From contig JH720296.1 of NCBI GenBank assembly GCA_000231825.2, positions 1,941,911-2,005,910 on the forward strand: a stretch of 64,000 nt of DNA, written 5' to 3'. Below are positions 25,339-39,400 of the stretch, piece by piece. A model generated the notes under the pieces. The model had not been told where the DNA came from, ran no database searches, and saw nothing but the letters and a program-made list of their open reading frames with translations. The translations under genes were made by a program, and so were the position numbers. This DNA is from Tetrahymena elliotti 4EA (lineage: Eukaryota; Ciliophora; Oligohymenophorea; Hymenostomatida; Tetrahymenidae). Within the stretch, counting starts at the first letter, position 1; every line of letters starts with the position of its first letter.

Positions 25339-28300
25339 ATGAAAAGAAAAATAGTTTTAATAATAATTTCAAATTTAGCTACCATATAGTATCAAATTTT
25401 ATTTGCAAGATGCTAAGAATAAAAAAATATTGAGAATTGTATTGAATACATTTATGCTCCAAGTATAAATTACCATCATTTATATGATTAGTTACTATAT
25501 ATTGATTGTGAATTAGGATATATTGTTTCAAAAAATTATAAATCTTGGTTTTAGTTCATCTATTAGCTATAATACAACCCATACAGTAATTGCAAAAGAT
25601 TAGGATAAGATTGATTATGTGTTAAAGCTTTAAATGGTATAGAATTATTGCCAAATAATTAATACACTATTATTAAAGATTAAAAATTTTTTGAAAGATG
25701 TTCAATGGTAAATGAGAATGAAACTGAATGTTTATTTCCAAGATTCGGGTTTTTTTAGATACAATTAAGAAATTGATAAGCAAAGATACTTCAAAGACTT
25801 TCTGTGCTTTATTTGATTCTGAAAATCAAAGATGTTCTCAATTTCATTAGAGATTTGTTAGTTATTAATCTACTCAATAAGGAGAGAATTTCATTAATCC
25901 AAATAAAATAATATCATTTTTTTAACTTAAAAAATGTACAGATGGCTTCAGTTTTTGTAAAAATGAGTAAGATTAATTGGTTGGATGTTTTCCAATGAGA
26001 AGATTAAAATGTAATCAAAAATTAAAGACATATTACTTTAAAAGCTATGTTGATACTAATATTGTTAAAAGAAGAATATTTAATATTCAAAGTAAATCAG
26101 AATTAGATTATTTATACTTTTCCTTTGATAAGATGATAATAAGCAAAAACATCACTATTGACAACTGCATTGTTTATAATTCAGAATAATCCTTTTGCTT
26201 AGAGTGTAATTATGGCTTCTATTTCAACTCCAAAATTATGATTTGTGGGAAAAGCATAGAAAACTGTATTGCTCATACTCTTGATAACACTTGTATTTTA
26301 TGTTAGAGTGGATTAATTAATCAGCCAGATTAAATGTGATCTTGTATGTGGAAGCTTTATCCCTGGAAGTGTATCTTATTTTCATTCTTCCTATGTTTAA
26401 AAGAGTAGCAGTGATACAAATTAAACTCTTTGCAAATAAACCTAAGTAGCATGTAAAATGCATATCAATAATATTTGTACAGAATGCTTTGAAGGATATA
26501 TTTTAGATCATTTATTAGCTAACACTTGTGTAAAGGATTATTATTTTCCTGACTGCTAAATAATAGATAGAATTAATCAGGAAGATAATATGAATAATGC
26601 TTTAAAAAAATATATTTATGATGGAAAATAGTGTATTAAATGTAGAGATGATTATGTTTTATTTGAGGGTTTAAGCTATTGTCAAACATAAAAGTGCTTG
26701 AGCTATATTTATTGTGAGAGAAAAAAATGTATTAAAAAGTTTAGAAGTTTATTTTTGGGATAGCTGAATATAGGTTAATATCTAGAAAAACAAGGTGATT
26801 ATTATATATTTAAAGATTGTCTCATGGAAAACTGTTATATCTGTCATGAAGGAAATATTTGTTTAAAGTGTAGAAGTGGGTTTCGCTTAGACTAAGGGAA
26901 TTGCTTACTAAAAAAAGAAGAGATTGAAGAAAAAAAATTATTAAAATATGATGATAAAAACTGTCTAGTTTTATCAAAGTATGGATTAAAGTGTATCTAA
27001 TGCAAACCTCAATACTACTTGAGGTAAGACTTGAAATGCTATGACTATTGCTAAATTGATCAATAAGTATTTGTTGATAAATCTACAGGAAATATTTGCT
27101 ATGACTGTCCTTCAGGTTGTCAAACCTGCATTTTTATCTATGAAAAATTTTTTGGCTAAAAAAAATTACCTTGTGTTGAATGCGCTCATGATTATTTCCT
27201 TTATAGAGAATTAGAACTATGCAAAAAAAATGTATTTTTTATCAATAAGAAAACATTTGTTATATCTAAATGTTAGTTTAATTTTTTTATCTTAGGAAAA
27301 TGATGTGTAGAAAAATGTCCATTATACTATTAAGTTGAAGGAGAGCAAACATTTTGTATAAATTGTGAAGGATTATACAGATATGATGATAATTCTTAAA
27401 AATGCTCAGAATTTTGTGAAACGCAATATTTAATTGATCAATAAAATAAAATTTGTAAGATTGATAATTGCTTAATCTGTAGTTAAAAATTAGATAATTT
27501 TTGTGTTTTATGCAAAAGTGAATATTTACTTTATTAAGGTAGCTGTATTTTTGCTTACCCAAATAATTTGTTTGTTAAAATTAAAAAGATTGCTATGATT
27601 CTACTATTGAATACTGTATTGAATTATAAGATTTAAAATGTGTTAAATGTATAAAAAATGCAACTTATGATAAAAATAAATGTAACTGTGATATGGGATA
27701 CATATTTAGTTTGGAAGTAAATATGTGCCTAAAAAGATGTGATGAAGATTGCTAAATTTGTTCTTTTACTCAAGAACGGTGTTTAAAATGTAAACAGAAT
27801 AAATACTTAGATACACATGCACATTAAGGAGTTTATTCATGTAGAGATAAATGTCGAGCTGGATAATATTCTTTTGTAAATACAAATGAATCTAATATTA
27901 AATATGCATATATTGCCCTCCATACTGCTTTTCGTGTGATAATTCAAAAAGCTGCACTTAGTGTAATGAAGGATATGAAGAATTCCTTTGTAATTGAATT
28001 TTATTCTGTTTTTGTAATTAAATAAATTGTATTCAAGAATATAATTTAAATTACATGAAAAGAAACTGCTGCAATATTTAAAATTGTTTATAGTGTGAGA
28101 ATAGTATTTAAATTTGTTAAAAATGCAAATAAGATTATCCTTACCTCTATTTAAATACCTGCTTATAAAATTGTCCAAATGGTACTTATTCAGACGATAA
28201 TAATTAGTGCTAAAAATGTCATCCTCTATGCAAGGATTGTACAAGCAGCTCATTAAGAGGTTGTTTAATTCAAAATTTTGTGAATAAAGTTTGATTAATT

Positions 28301-29309
28301 TAAACAAGTTTATTACATTTGAAATTTAAACTCCTTAAAAATAAGATTAAAAAAACCAAAGTATATTAATAATCATTACAATAGATTAGACACCAAGAGA
28401 GTGCTATGATTTTAAATTAAGTTTTAATTCCTCTTTTTAAAATGAAAATGATGATTTTTTAATACTTTATTTTTAAGGTTTTAAAATTGAAAGTTATTTT
28501 AAGTTTTTTAAAGAATATTAAGCTAAATTGACTTTAGAATACTTAGGTAAAAAGATTAAAATAATTACCTCTAAAATATTTGTACATTATATCTTTAGAT
28601 TTATCATTAGAGTATGATTAAACAAACAATTAAGCTAAAAATTAATCGAAACACTTAAATAATTGATGATTCATTTTTAAATTTTCCTTTTTTAAATTAG
28701 ATTACTAACCTTGATCCTAATTAATAAGAAAAAGGGATGTACATTAATTCACCAGTAATAGTAAATTGTATCAATTAAGCTATTTTTAATGATGAAATAA
28801 ATGCATTAGTTTATTAACCAATAGCAATAAGAATCTAAATTTTATTTGATGATAAAGAATTAGTTAAGAAAAAATTGGCTTTATTTCCTGTAAATTTTCA
28901 CTTAGAAGAGGAAGATAATAAGATTTTATAAATTAGCAATTTCTTTTATGAAAATGATATTAATTCTTAAATAATTTTAGAGTTTGTTTTTGAAAAAGAA
29001 GTGAAAGGGAAATTGAATTTAACTTTGAAAGCATTAGACAGTAAAAACTCAGAACTAAATTATGAATAATTTGTAAATAAAAATCAATAGTTCTACTATA
29101 TTTAGAAGAGTATAATAATTAATATTTTCAAAGAAAAAGATATATCTATTGATTAAACAATTTTGAAGTCAGTTTATCAAACTATGTTTATTTTTAATAT
29201 AATAATTTTCACAGAAATGATTATCTCAGAAGTAATTAATATTGTATTAAAAAAAATATAAAAGAAAAATTAGTATTAATAATACTAAGATGAGTAAACT
29301 ATCAATTGA
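25339..29309 (+). pseudogene. cysteine-rich membrane protein, subtype IV, decayed copy
   Basis: Aligns from start (MKRKIVLIIISNLA) to C-terminal helix and TGA with the intact gene at 44441, but is about 1.2 kb shorter. Lesions seen: a missing base in the T-run at 25750-25756; a 12 bp loss near 25881; loss of about 0.93 kb after 26003; a 2-base loss near 26311; a missing base in the A-run near 27222; a Gln codon TAA changed to the real stop TGA at 27301-27303; another indel near 27577; and loss of about 235 bp near 28270, removing the last cysteine units. Conserved cysteines are also replaced (LLCIDC reads LLYIDC; KSCIQF reads KSWFQF). It cannot encode the full protein. Confidence 0.92.
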
Positions 29310-30357
29310 AATTTAAAATACTTAAATAAAGAAAAACAAACAAACTTTGGAGCAAATTTGAGTAAAAATTAAAAAATTCTCAAATTATACCTTAAATAAA
29401 TTCAAAAGTCTAAGCCTAAAACTAACTAAAAATAAATTTAGACTTCTTTAAATTATCAAAAAATAAATAAATTGAATATAAAAGAAGTATAATAATCAAT
29501 ATCAAAGAGAGAATTTCATCTCAATGTTAAAATGGGAATTTATTATGAAATAAAAACTCTGATTTACTTTTTTTTTTACAGGATTTTTTGAAATTATAAA
29601 TTTTTTTTATACCCATTTTTAATAAAAATATTTTAAAATTTTTCCTTTATTTTCGTAAAAAATTGTTTTATTCTCCTAAAAAATATCTCATATTGTAAAA
29701 ATATTATTATGAAACAAATAATATATCTCATTTGATTTCTTCATACAACTAAATTTTTTTTAATTTTAACCTTTTTAAAATCATATCAAATTAGGAGTAA
29801 AAATTTCTAATTTATTTTGATAAAATTTTCATTCAAAAATAAATAGATATTCAATCCTTTTTTCTAAGGAAAATTTTAAAAATTCTTAACTGATCACACT
29901 TCACAAAAAATCTTGTTTTAGATTAAATTACTAACTCTAATTTGGATTCAATGTTGAATTAATTTTATATAATAATTTATTTAGAATTTTTTAAATAATA
30001 TACACATTTTTTTGAAGAAAGTCTATTATTTATTTTTAGATCATTATCAAATGTGTTTAAGATTGTTATTTATTTTACTTATTGACCATAAATTAATAAT
30101 TTTTTCTAAAAAATTAAAACAACTTTATATTTTCTAAGAAATTGTTCAAAAAAAAATCAAGCATTAATTGTATGAAAAGTAAAAATAGGTAGTTTTTAAA
30201 TTAAAGTATCCCAATAGTAAATTGAAATTTATGTAATAATTTAGCTAAATTGATCTAATTATTCTTATTTTTTTATATGTATTTAATCTTTTTATATTTG
30301 AAAAAAATTGATTAAGGAATAAAAAAGATTTTTGTTTAGTAGGATAATTTAACATAA
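29310..30357. other. intergenic, no gene seen
   Basis: About 1 kb of A+T-rich DNA between block one and block two. Its last 350 bases resemble the region upstream of 1682, so the block junction probably lies here or just upstream. No RNA gene or mobile element is visible. Confidence 0.55.
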
Positions 30358-33300
30358 ATGAATAGAGATAAAATTATATTAAAATTAATTAAAGCTTTCA
30401 TAGCTTTTTAAATATTTTTTTTATCATATTGTTAGGAGGATGTCAAAATAGATTATTGCATTGAGTATGTTTATGCTCCCAGTAGATTTTATCATAACCT
30501 TTTTGACTAATTATTATGCATTGAGTGTGAATTAGGATATATTGTTTCAAAAAATTACAAATATTGCATTGATTTTAGATAGGATCTTCTTTATCTTTAG
30601 TATGGTAATTGCAAAAGACTTGCGCAGGATGGTTCTTGTGCAGAAGCGTTAAATGGGATAGAGTTATTACCAAATAATTAATATACTATTGTTAAAGATT
30701 AAAAGTTTTTTGAAAGATGTGCAATAGTAAATGATAATGAAACAGAATGCCTTTTTCCTAGATTTGGCTTTATTTTAGATATTTAAAATAAATATATTTA
30801 CAAAGATACACATAGGACTTTTTGTGCTTTATTTGACTCTTCTTATAAAGATTGTAAAAAATTTCATTAGAGATTCTTTAGGTATTTATCTACTTAGCAA
30901 GGAATTTATTTAGGCGAGAATGTTCTCAACCCTGATAAATTGATTTCTATTTTTGAAGAGTAACTATGTTCAAAAAATTTTAGTTATTTTGAAGATAAAA
31001 ATATTTAACAATATGGTTGCATCCTAAAAAATATTGAAAAGATTAAATAATTTAGAATCTGTAATAAAGGAGAAGCTTTGAGAGATGATAAACAGAAATG
31101 TTAAATTGTTATACCTAATTGTCAAGAGTATTAAGAAATATAAGGAAAGGATTTTTGCACAAAATGTGAACCTTTTTATAAGCTTAAACTATAAAATTGC
31201 ACAAAAATGATAGGATGTATTTATCTTAGTAGAAAATATCCAAATTAATGCATAAAATGTGACTAATTTAGTATTCTTTTAAATGGTGAATGCATTTAGA
31301 ATAATAATTTAAAAAGGTTTCTTTCAAACCCTGATGAAAAGGGTTTGAGGAATCTTAGTCTAGAATATAATTTAATTTTAAATACAATTTATAAGATTTA
31401 AGATTTTTTTTTTGATAAATAAAATAAAAAAAAATAAAAAACTAAGGAATAACTCTATCAAAATCCTTCAAATAACTATTAGATTCATAAATCTGAAGAA
31501 ATTATAAAGTAAGCAAATAAATTACATAAAAGTTTTTTCAATAAAAGAAAATTAGACATATAGATTATGTTTGATTCGGATCTCAAAAAACAAAATAGAT
31601 GTTTATATACACTTAAAGATAAGTGTATTAAATGCTTTTATCCTATATAATACTATCTTGATGAGTAAAAGAATGAATGCATTAAAAGAGTTAAATCTTT
31701 ATTTTGTTAGAATTAAAATTTTAATAGTGATAATTGCTTAAATATATAGTGTTAATCTCATAGTTTCTTTAATCATACATTTGTAGAAAATTTTGACTTG
31801 AAAAACAAACAAACTTTAAAATATTTTGTTTATCTTGAAGGACTATTTTTTGATAACGATTATGAAATTAAAAAGTTAAGCAAAATATATTAGTTTTATG
31901 GTATCAATTTAAATAATACAAATTAAATTTGTGTAGATTATTATAACTATTTAAATTTTGATGAAGAAGTTTACTATCTTTTTAATTATGAAAATAAATA
32001 TTGTATGAATTAACAAAAAAAAATAATTTAAAGCAAAAAAGACTTCTAATATTTATCTTTTAAATGTTCTAATGAAATTAATAGTCAGAACATAACTTTT
32101 GATAAATGTGTCTAATATAATGATGAAAATTCTTTTTGCTTAGAGTGCGAAGAGGGTTTTTATTTCAATTCTATGACTATGCTTTGTTAAAAAAACATAG
32201 AAAACTGTATTCTTCATAGCATTAATAATACTTGCATAATATGTGAGAGTGGGTATAAACTAACTAATAGGAATAGATGTGATCCTTTATGTGGTAGTTT
32301 CATACTTGGAAATTTAGATTAATTTTATTCTATAAATATTCTGAGTAGTAATAATTTTAATCAAACATTTTGTAATAAAACAAATACTGGCTGCAGAATA
32401 TTTATCAATCAAATTTGTGTAGAGTGCTTTGAAGGATATGTTTAAGATTATTCATTGTAAAAAAGTAATTGTATTTTAGATTATAACTTTCCAGATTGCA
32501 AAATAATAGATAGCAATTAGGATGAAAAAGTTAAGATTAGCAATAAATCATATATTCATGATGGAAAATAATGCATACAATGCTAGGAAGGATATGTTTT
32601 ATTTCAAGGTTTATGCTACTGCTAAAGACTATAATGTTTGAAATATATTTATTGTGATGAAAAAATATGCTTTAAAAAATTTAGGAGTTTATTTATTGGA
32701 TAGCTGAATTTAGTTGATAATTAATACTTAGAAAAGTATGGAGAATAATACAATGTACTCGAATGTCTAATAGATAGTTGTTAAATTTGCCATGAAGGAG
32801 GTATTTGTTTAAAATGTAGATTTGAGTTTACTTTAGAAGACAATTAAAGAGCTTGTATTCCTCAAAAAGAATAAAATAAAGATATTCCTATAAAAAAGCT
32901 TGAAGACTCAAGCTGTTTGATTTTTTCAAGTGATGGAAAGAATTGTATAAAATGTTAACCTAATTACTTTTTAAGGTAAAATTTAAAATGCTATGACCAT
33001 TGTGAATTTGATGAAAAAATATTCATTTATTCTGATGATGATAAATTTTGTTATTAATGCTCTTTCGGCTGCTCCAGTTGTGAGTTTAATGCAAGTAAAT
33101 TTTTTTAATAATATGAAATGCCTTGCAATAAGTGCTTAGAAGGTTATTATTTATATAAAGATATCTTAAAATGTAGAAAAATTTGTGTTTTTTATCATCA
33201 TCAAAATAATGAATGTGTTGTTAATTGCCCAAAAAATTCATTTTTATCAAAAAATTAATGCGTTGAAAAATGTCCATATTATTACCTCAAATAATAGTAC

Positions 33301-35475
33301 AATATTTGCATAGAAAATTGTGGAAAATTTTTCAGATTCGATGATGATCCTTTCAGATGTGCATAAAATTGTCCACAAAAATACTTTGCAGATAAAGATA
33401 ATTTAATTTGCAGAAAATGTTTAGTTGAGAATTGTGAAATATGCAGCCAAAAACATTAAAATATTTGCATTAAATGCAAGGAAGAATATTTCAATGAATT
33501 TGATAAGTGTGTTTTTAAATGTTCAAATTAACTAAATCTAAATAATTAAACTGATTGTAAATAAGACTTAAATAATGGATGCCATTTAAATGAAATATTT
33601 AATTAGATTAAATAGGAATGTTAAATTTCGTGTGATGAAAATTGTTTAGTTTGTAGTTAATAAATCTTTCAATGTGTAAAGTGCAAACCGGATATTTACT
33701 TAGAAAAAACAGACTCAAAAAGTATGTGTGTTGATAAATGTTAAATAGGGTTTTACCCTTCGATTAAAAATAATGATCCAAATTTTAAATTATGTTTAAA
33801 ATGTCCTGAAAATTGTTTCTCATGTGAAGACTCTAGAAGTTGCACAGAATGTGATCCAAAATACAAATCTGTATCTTGTAATGGAATGACATTATGCCTA
33901 TGTGAATAAACAAATTGTAACCAAATATATAATATGGCTAATTATAAAAATATGTGCTGCCCTATTTAAAATTGCTCTTAATGCTCTAAAATATAAATTT
34001 GTGAAAAGTGTCAAGATAACTACCCTTATCTCTATATGAATACATGCTTATAATATTGCCCAGATGGAACATATTCAGATGAAAATAAAAAATGTCACAA
34101 ATGCCACCCTTTATGCAAAGATTGCATAGGTAGCTCATCAAAAGATTGTTTAAGTTGTTTTCTTTCAAAACATATTCTTGAGTTAGAGAACACATGCAGA
34201 TGCTCAAACAAAAACTTTTTTTTTCAAAATGAATGCTATTCAGTTTGTCCAAGATTCACAAAAATTAGAGAGGAAAATGATAGAGTTTGTGAATAATACT
34301 GCGTTGATTAGTTATCATATCCTGTTTTTGATTAAGATGGATTATTTGAAAAATGTGAGAATTAATTTAACTCCAACGATTCTAAATTTTGTGAACAAAA
34401 CTTGATAAACATACACTAAAACATTAATTTTATTGTAAAAGACAGCTCATTAGCAAATTAAAGTCAAATAATTTTGATGGATATTATTATTAAATAAACA
34501 CCAAGAGAATGTTATGATTTCTAATTAAGGGTTAATCCTTATATTTAAGAGGAAGATCTTTTGAGTCTTGAATTTAAAGACTTTTAAATTGGTGATTACT
34601 TTTATAATTAATTTAGGCTCTAAAGTAAAATAGAAATAGAAAAGCTTAAGTAAAAAGATTAAAACATTTGTATTTTATATTTATAAATTTATCATTAGAG
34701 CTGGCTAAAAAAAACAATCAAACTTAACCTTTATATAAAATCTCTGATTGTGGTTATTTAATCAGTATATTTTCCTTTTTTTAATGATATTTTTAAGCAA
34801 CAAATTTTTGATGATAAAGAAAGTATGAGATCACTTAATTCAACTATGACTGTTTAATGTAAAAATTATGTAGTGTGTAATAATGAATTTATAAATATTT
34901 TTCCTTCTTCTTTAGTGAATATTAAAATCTAAGCTTTATAAGATGATAAATAGTAAGCAATAAAAAAGTTATTTTTATTTCCAGTTAAAGTTTAAATAAT
35001 TGGAGAAAATAGTTAAGTTTATGAAGTAAGAGATTACTTTTACAATAATGAATTGCCTTCTTAAATAATTTTAGAATTTAATTTTGAAAATGAATTAAAA
35101 GGAAAACTGAGATTGGTCTTGAAAGTAATTGACAGTAAAAATGAATAGCTTAATTATGAGTAATTTGTTGATAAAAATTAAGAAAGATATTTTATAAATT
35201 AAAATATAAATATTTTCATATAAAAATATGAAGAAAATAATAAAAAAGTAAATGCAAATGATAAAGATGATAATTAAATAGAATATATAATTCTATTTAA
35301 TATTAATTTTATGATTTTTTTAATTATCATTGTTTTGGTATTATTTAAATTTTTTTAACAAAAATTAAAAAAAACAGAAGTGTACTCTAAACAAGTTGAT
35401 GAAAAATTAAATAATAAAGTATTTTAAATTGATTAATGTTCTTAAAGCCAACAAGAAAGAAAAAGATATTTTTGA
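30358..35475 (+). CDS. large cysteine-rich single-pass membrane protein, subtype I, block 2
   Basis: An open frame of 1705 codons with TGA stop, very close to the gene at 1682 over its whole length. Signal peptide residues 1-25 (LKLIKAFIAFQIFFLSYC), N-terminal module, CxxC repeats, cysteine-poor region with TPRECYDF, transmembrane helix near residues 1642-1667 (YIILFNINFMIFLIIIVLVL). Compared with 1682-6889 it lacks about 27 residues near 33560-33600, an in-frame loss of one cysteine unit; this and smaller in-frame indels account for the shorter length. The tail is shorter, ending RKRYF. The frame is intact, so it is probably functional. Confidence 0.9.
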
Positions 35476-36425
35476 TTTAAGTTGAATTGAATAAATCTTT
35501 TAAACTAAAATCCTAATTTTGATTTATTGTTTTATGTTATTATGTTATTAAATAGATTAAAATAAAACTAATTTTTATGTAAATTTAATAAAATTAATAG
35601 AATCATTTTTTAAAAAACCAAATTATATCTAAAATTGTTGAAGTAAGTTCCCAAATTGTTCTAAATGCACCTCAAATAATTTCGCTTAAGACTTAATGAG
35701 TCAACTCTATTTAAATTTTAAAAAATTAAATAAAAAAGAGCTTCATTAATATAGTTTGAACAAGATATTTTTCTTCCAAGTATCCTCTTTATTCTTTTTT
35801 TTATGATGCTAACAGTTTTCAAAAGTTTGTGTAGCTATAAAAAAATATTAATATAAATAATTTAAAACTCATTGATTTTACATTTTTTTAAAAAAATTGA
35901 AAAAAAAATATCTCTTTAGATTTTTGAAATTATTGTTGACTGTTTTTTAAATGAGGAGTGTTTCATTTTCTTTAAAGAAAAAGATTAAAAATAGAGGGAA
36001 AAAAATGAATGAATTGAAACTTTTAAAATTTTAATTTTAGTAATTGCTATGTTTTCAATAATAGTAAAAATTTCCTAACTAGATTTTTTTCTTTTCTTAC
36101 TTTCAAAATATTTTTTAAATCTTTTCTTCATTAATAGTAACCTTGTAAAATTTTAGCAAATTTTTTTATAATTCTAATTGAAAAAATTCCACTTTAAAAT
36201 AATAAAAAAATAATTATTTATTGGATTTTTGTTCATAGAATATGAAGTATTTAATAGGCATCTAATTTTATATCCTTACTGAAAATATTTGTAAAATTAG
36301 ATTTTTTATTTTTTGTAGATATTATAATTAATTAGGAGATATTAATTTATAATTTGAAAGGAGTCCAATCAATTATTGTTATTAAAGATTTTATTAAATA
36401 ATAAAAAACTTTATGTTTTAAAGCT
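35476..36425. other. intergenic, no gene seen
   Basis: About 0.95 kb of A+T-rich DNA, the block-two equivalent of 6890-7690. Shared patches occur near the downstream ATG (TTTTAAAGCTATGAAAAT against TTTTAAAGTTATGATAAT). No gene or RNA seen. Confidence 0.55.
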
Positions 36426-39400
36426 ATGAAAATATTTGGAACCTTAATTTTAAAAATCATACTGTACAATATATTCTTAGCAAGAAGCTAGGAAGAGAGT
36501 AAAATAAATCATTGCGTTGAATATGTTTATGCTCCAAGTAGATTTTACTATAATCTTTTTGATTAATTATTATGTATTGAGTGTGAAATAGGATATATTG
36601 TTTCAAAAAATTATAAATTTTGTATTGATTTTAAATATGAACTGTCTTATCTTTAGTACGCTAACTGTAAAAGGCTTGGTGAGGACGGTTTATGTGCAGA
36701 AGCAATAAATGGGATTGAATTATTGCCAAATAATTAATACACTATTGTTTAAGATTAAAAATTTTTTGAAAGATGTGCAATTATTAATGAGAATGAAACA
36801 GAATGCCTTTTTCCTAGATTTGGATATATTTTATAACTTGCTAGTTAGCTTATATAAAGAGATACTCATAAGACATTTTGTGCTTTGCTTGATGAAATCT
36901 AATAAGTTTGTGTAAGGTTTCATCAAAGATTTTTTGGATACTACAATACTTAATAAGGAGTTTATTTAGGAGAGAACTTTCTTAACCCTAATTAATTGAT
37001 TATTTTTGAAGAGAGTAAGTAGTGTACTAAAGATTTTTTCTTTTATAGCTCTAATTAAATAATTGGCTGTATTCCAGTTTAAAATTAAATGTATTTAGAT
37101 GACATTCAAAGAATCTGTAAAGGAGGTAAAGCTTTAAGAGATGATTAACAAAAATGTTAGAAAATTATACCTTATTGTCTAGAATATTAAGAAATCTAAG
37201 GTTTATAACTATGTACTAAATGTTAACCTTTTTATAAGCTTTCTCTTCAAACTTGTATTAAAATGGCAGGGTGTATTCTGTTCAGTAGATTAAATCCAAA
37301 TAAATGCTTAAAGTGTGATTAATCTTGTAAAATTTATAATGGCGAATGTATTTAGATAAGTAAAGCAAAAAGATTTACTGAAAATAAAGAGGATAACAGC
37401 TTAAAAAATATTAATCTTAAATCATTTAATTTTTAAGGCTCATAAAATTAGTTTATGGATTTCTATTTTATTTAACAGAATAACTAAAGCTAAGAAAATA
37501 AGAAATCTAAAAGTGGCTCTGATGGTCGTTATGCTTTAAAGGATCAAGATGAAAATGAACATTTTTTTGAAAAAGAAAATAGAATAGAGCATTAATCTCT
37601 AACATTAAAAAGATTGACTTCAGAAGAGGACTTTAATAAAGAAAAAGATATCAATGAATAGTGTTAATTGAAAAATTAAGACAAATGTATTTTATGCAAA
37701 AATCCTGTAGAATATTATTTAGATCAATAAAATAATGAGTGTGTAAAAAGAGTTAGATCTCTCCTTTGTGAAAATAAGAGTTGGAATATAGATGCTTGCT
37801 TAAACCTGTTTTGTAGGGTAAATTATGTCCTGAATCACAAATTAGCTGAGAATTTTGACTTAAAAAATAAAGAGACTTTAAATTATTTAAGTTTTATTTA
37901 GGAACAGTTTTTTGAATTTGATTACATTATGACAGACATAGAAAAAGAGGAATTTGTTAAAAAATATTAGTTTTATGGCATTAATCTAAATGTAACAGAT
38001 TCATTTTGTATTAATTACTCTGATAAATTGAAAATAGGAGAATAACTTTTTTCTAATATTAACTAAAATGATACCTAATGTGCCGAAAGCAAAACATCAA
38101 TAAAAAGTAAATAGGAATTAAATTATTTGTATTTTACTTGTTCTTCTAATGTCTTAATCTAAAATAAGATTTTTGATAAGTGTATTAAGTATAATGAAGA
38201 AAAATCATTTTGCTTAGAGTGTTAATAAGGTTTCTATTTTAACTCAAAAACTATGATTTGTGAGAAGAATATTGAGAATTGTATTATTCATAGTCTCAAT
38301 AATACTTGCATTATATGCTAGAGTGGATATTAATTAATTAATCAGATTCATTGTGATCCTATTTGTGGAAATTTTTAACATGGAAATATATTTTATTTTA
38401 ATTCTATCAATATCATAAAAAGTGATTATTTCAATAAAACTGATTGCATAACATCGAAAATTGGTTGCAAAATTTTTGTCAATAATATTTGTGTAGAATG
38501 TTTTGAAGGTTATGTTTTGGATTATTCAGTTTAATAATTTAATTGTATTTTAGATTAAAACTTTCCAGATTGTAAAGTAATAAACTATGTTAAGAAGGAA
38601 GACAACATTAATAATAATAAATAATATATTTATAAGAATAAATAGTGCATTAAATGCTAAGATGGATATGTTTTATTCAAAGGCTTATGCTATTGTTAAA
38701 AGCCAAAATGTTTAATACATATTTATTGTGATGAAAAAAAATGCTTTAAAAAATTTAGAAGTTTATTTATTGGATAGCTGAATTTAAATCATAATTAGTA
38801 CTTAGAAGAGAATGGAAAATTTTACAAAGTACATGAATGTCTTCTAGAAAATTGTTCAATATGTTTTGAAGAAAATATATGTCTAAAGTGTAGAGATGGA
38901 TTTATTTTAAAAGAAAATAAAAGAGCATGTAACTTAAAAATCTTGGAATCATAAATTAAAAAGTATGTTGATCCAAAATGTCTTTATTTTTCAAATGATG
39001 GAATAAATTGTATTTAATGCTAACCAAAATACTTTCTAAAGTAAAATTTTAAGTGTTATGAATCTTGTGAATATGGTGAAAAAATAATAATTACTTTATA
39101 GGGTAATTTTTGTTATGAATGTCCTTTGGGATGCCTTAAATGTTCTTTTTCATATGATTTATTCATCAATAATGAAGATTTAATGTGTTCATAGTGCTTA
39201 AGTGGTTATTTTTAATATCCAGAATTAAATTTATGTAAAAAAACTTGTATGTATTTCCAACTTAATGAAAATACTTGCTTTATAAAGTGCAAAGGAAATT
39301 TATTCCAATATGAATAATATTGCATTTTAAAATGCCCTTTTTACTATAAAGTTGAGGTTGGATCAAATATATGCATTCAAAGTTGTGAAGGCTTATTTAG

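Noticed and set aside
27837..28307. Minus-strand open frame of 156 codons
   Set aside because: It lies antisense to the subtype IV pseudogene, where the complement of a CxxC-coding stretch happens to lack stops. There is no domain and no codon pattern of its own.
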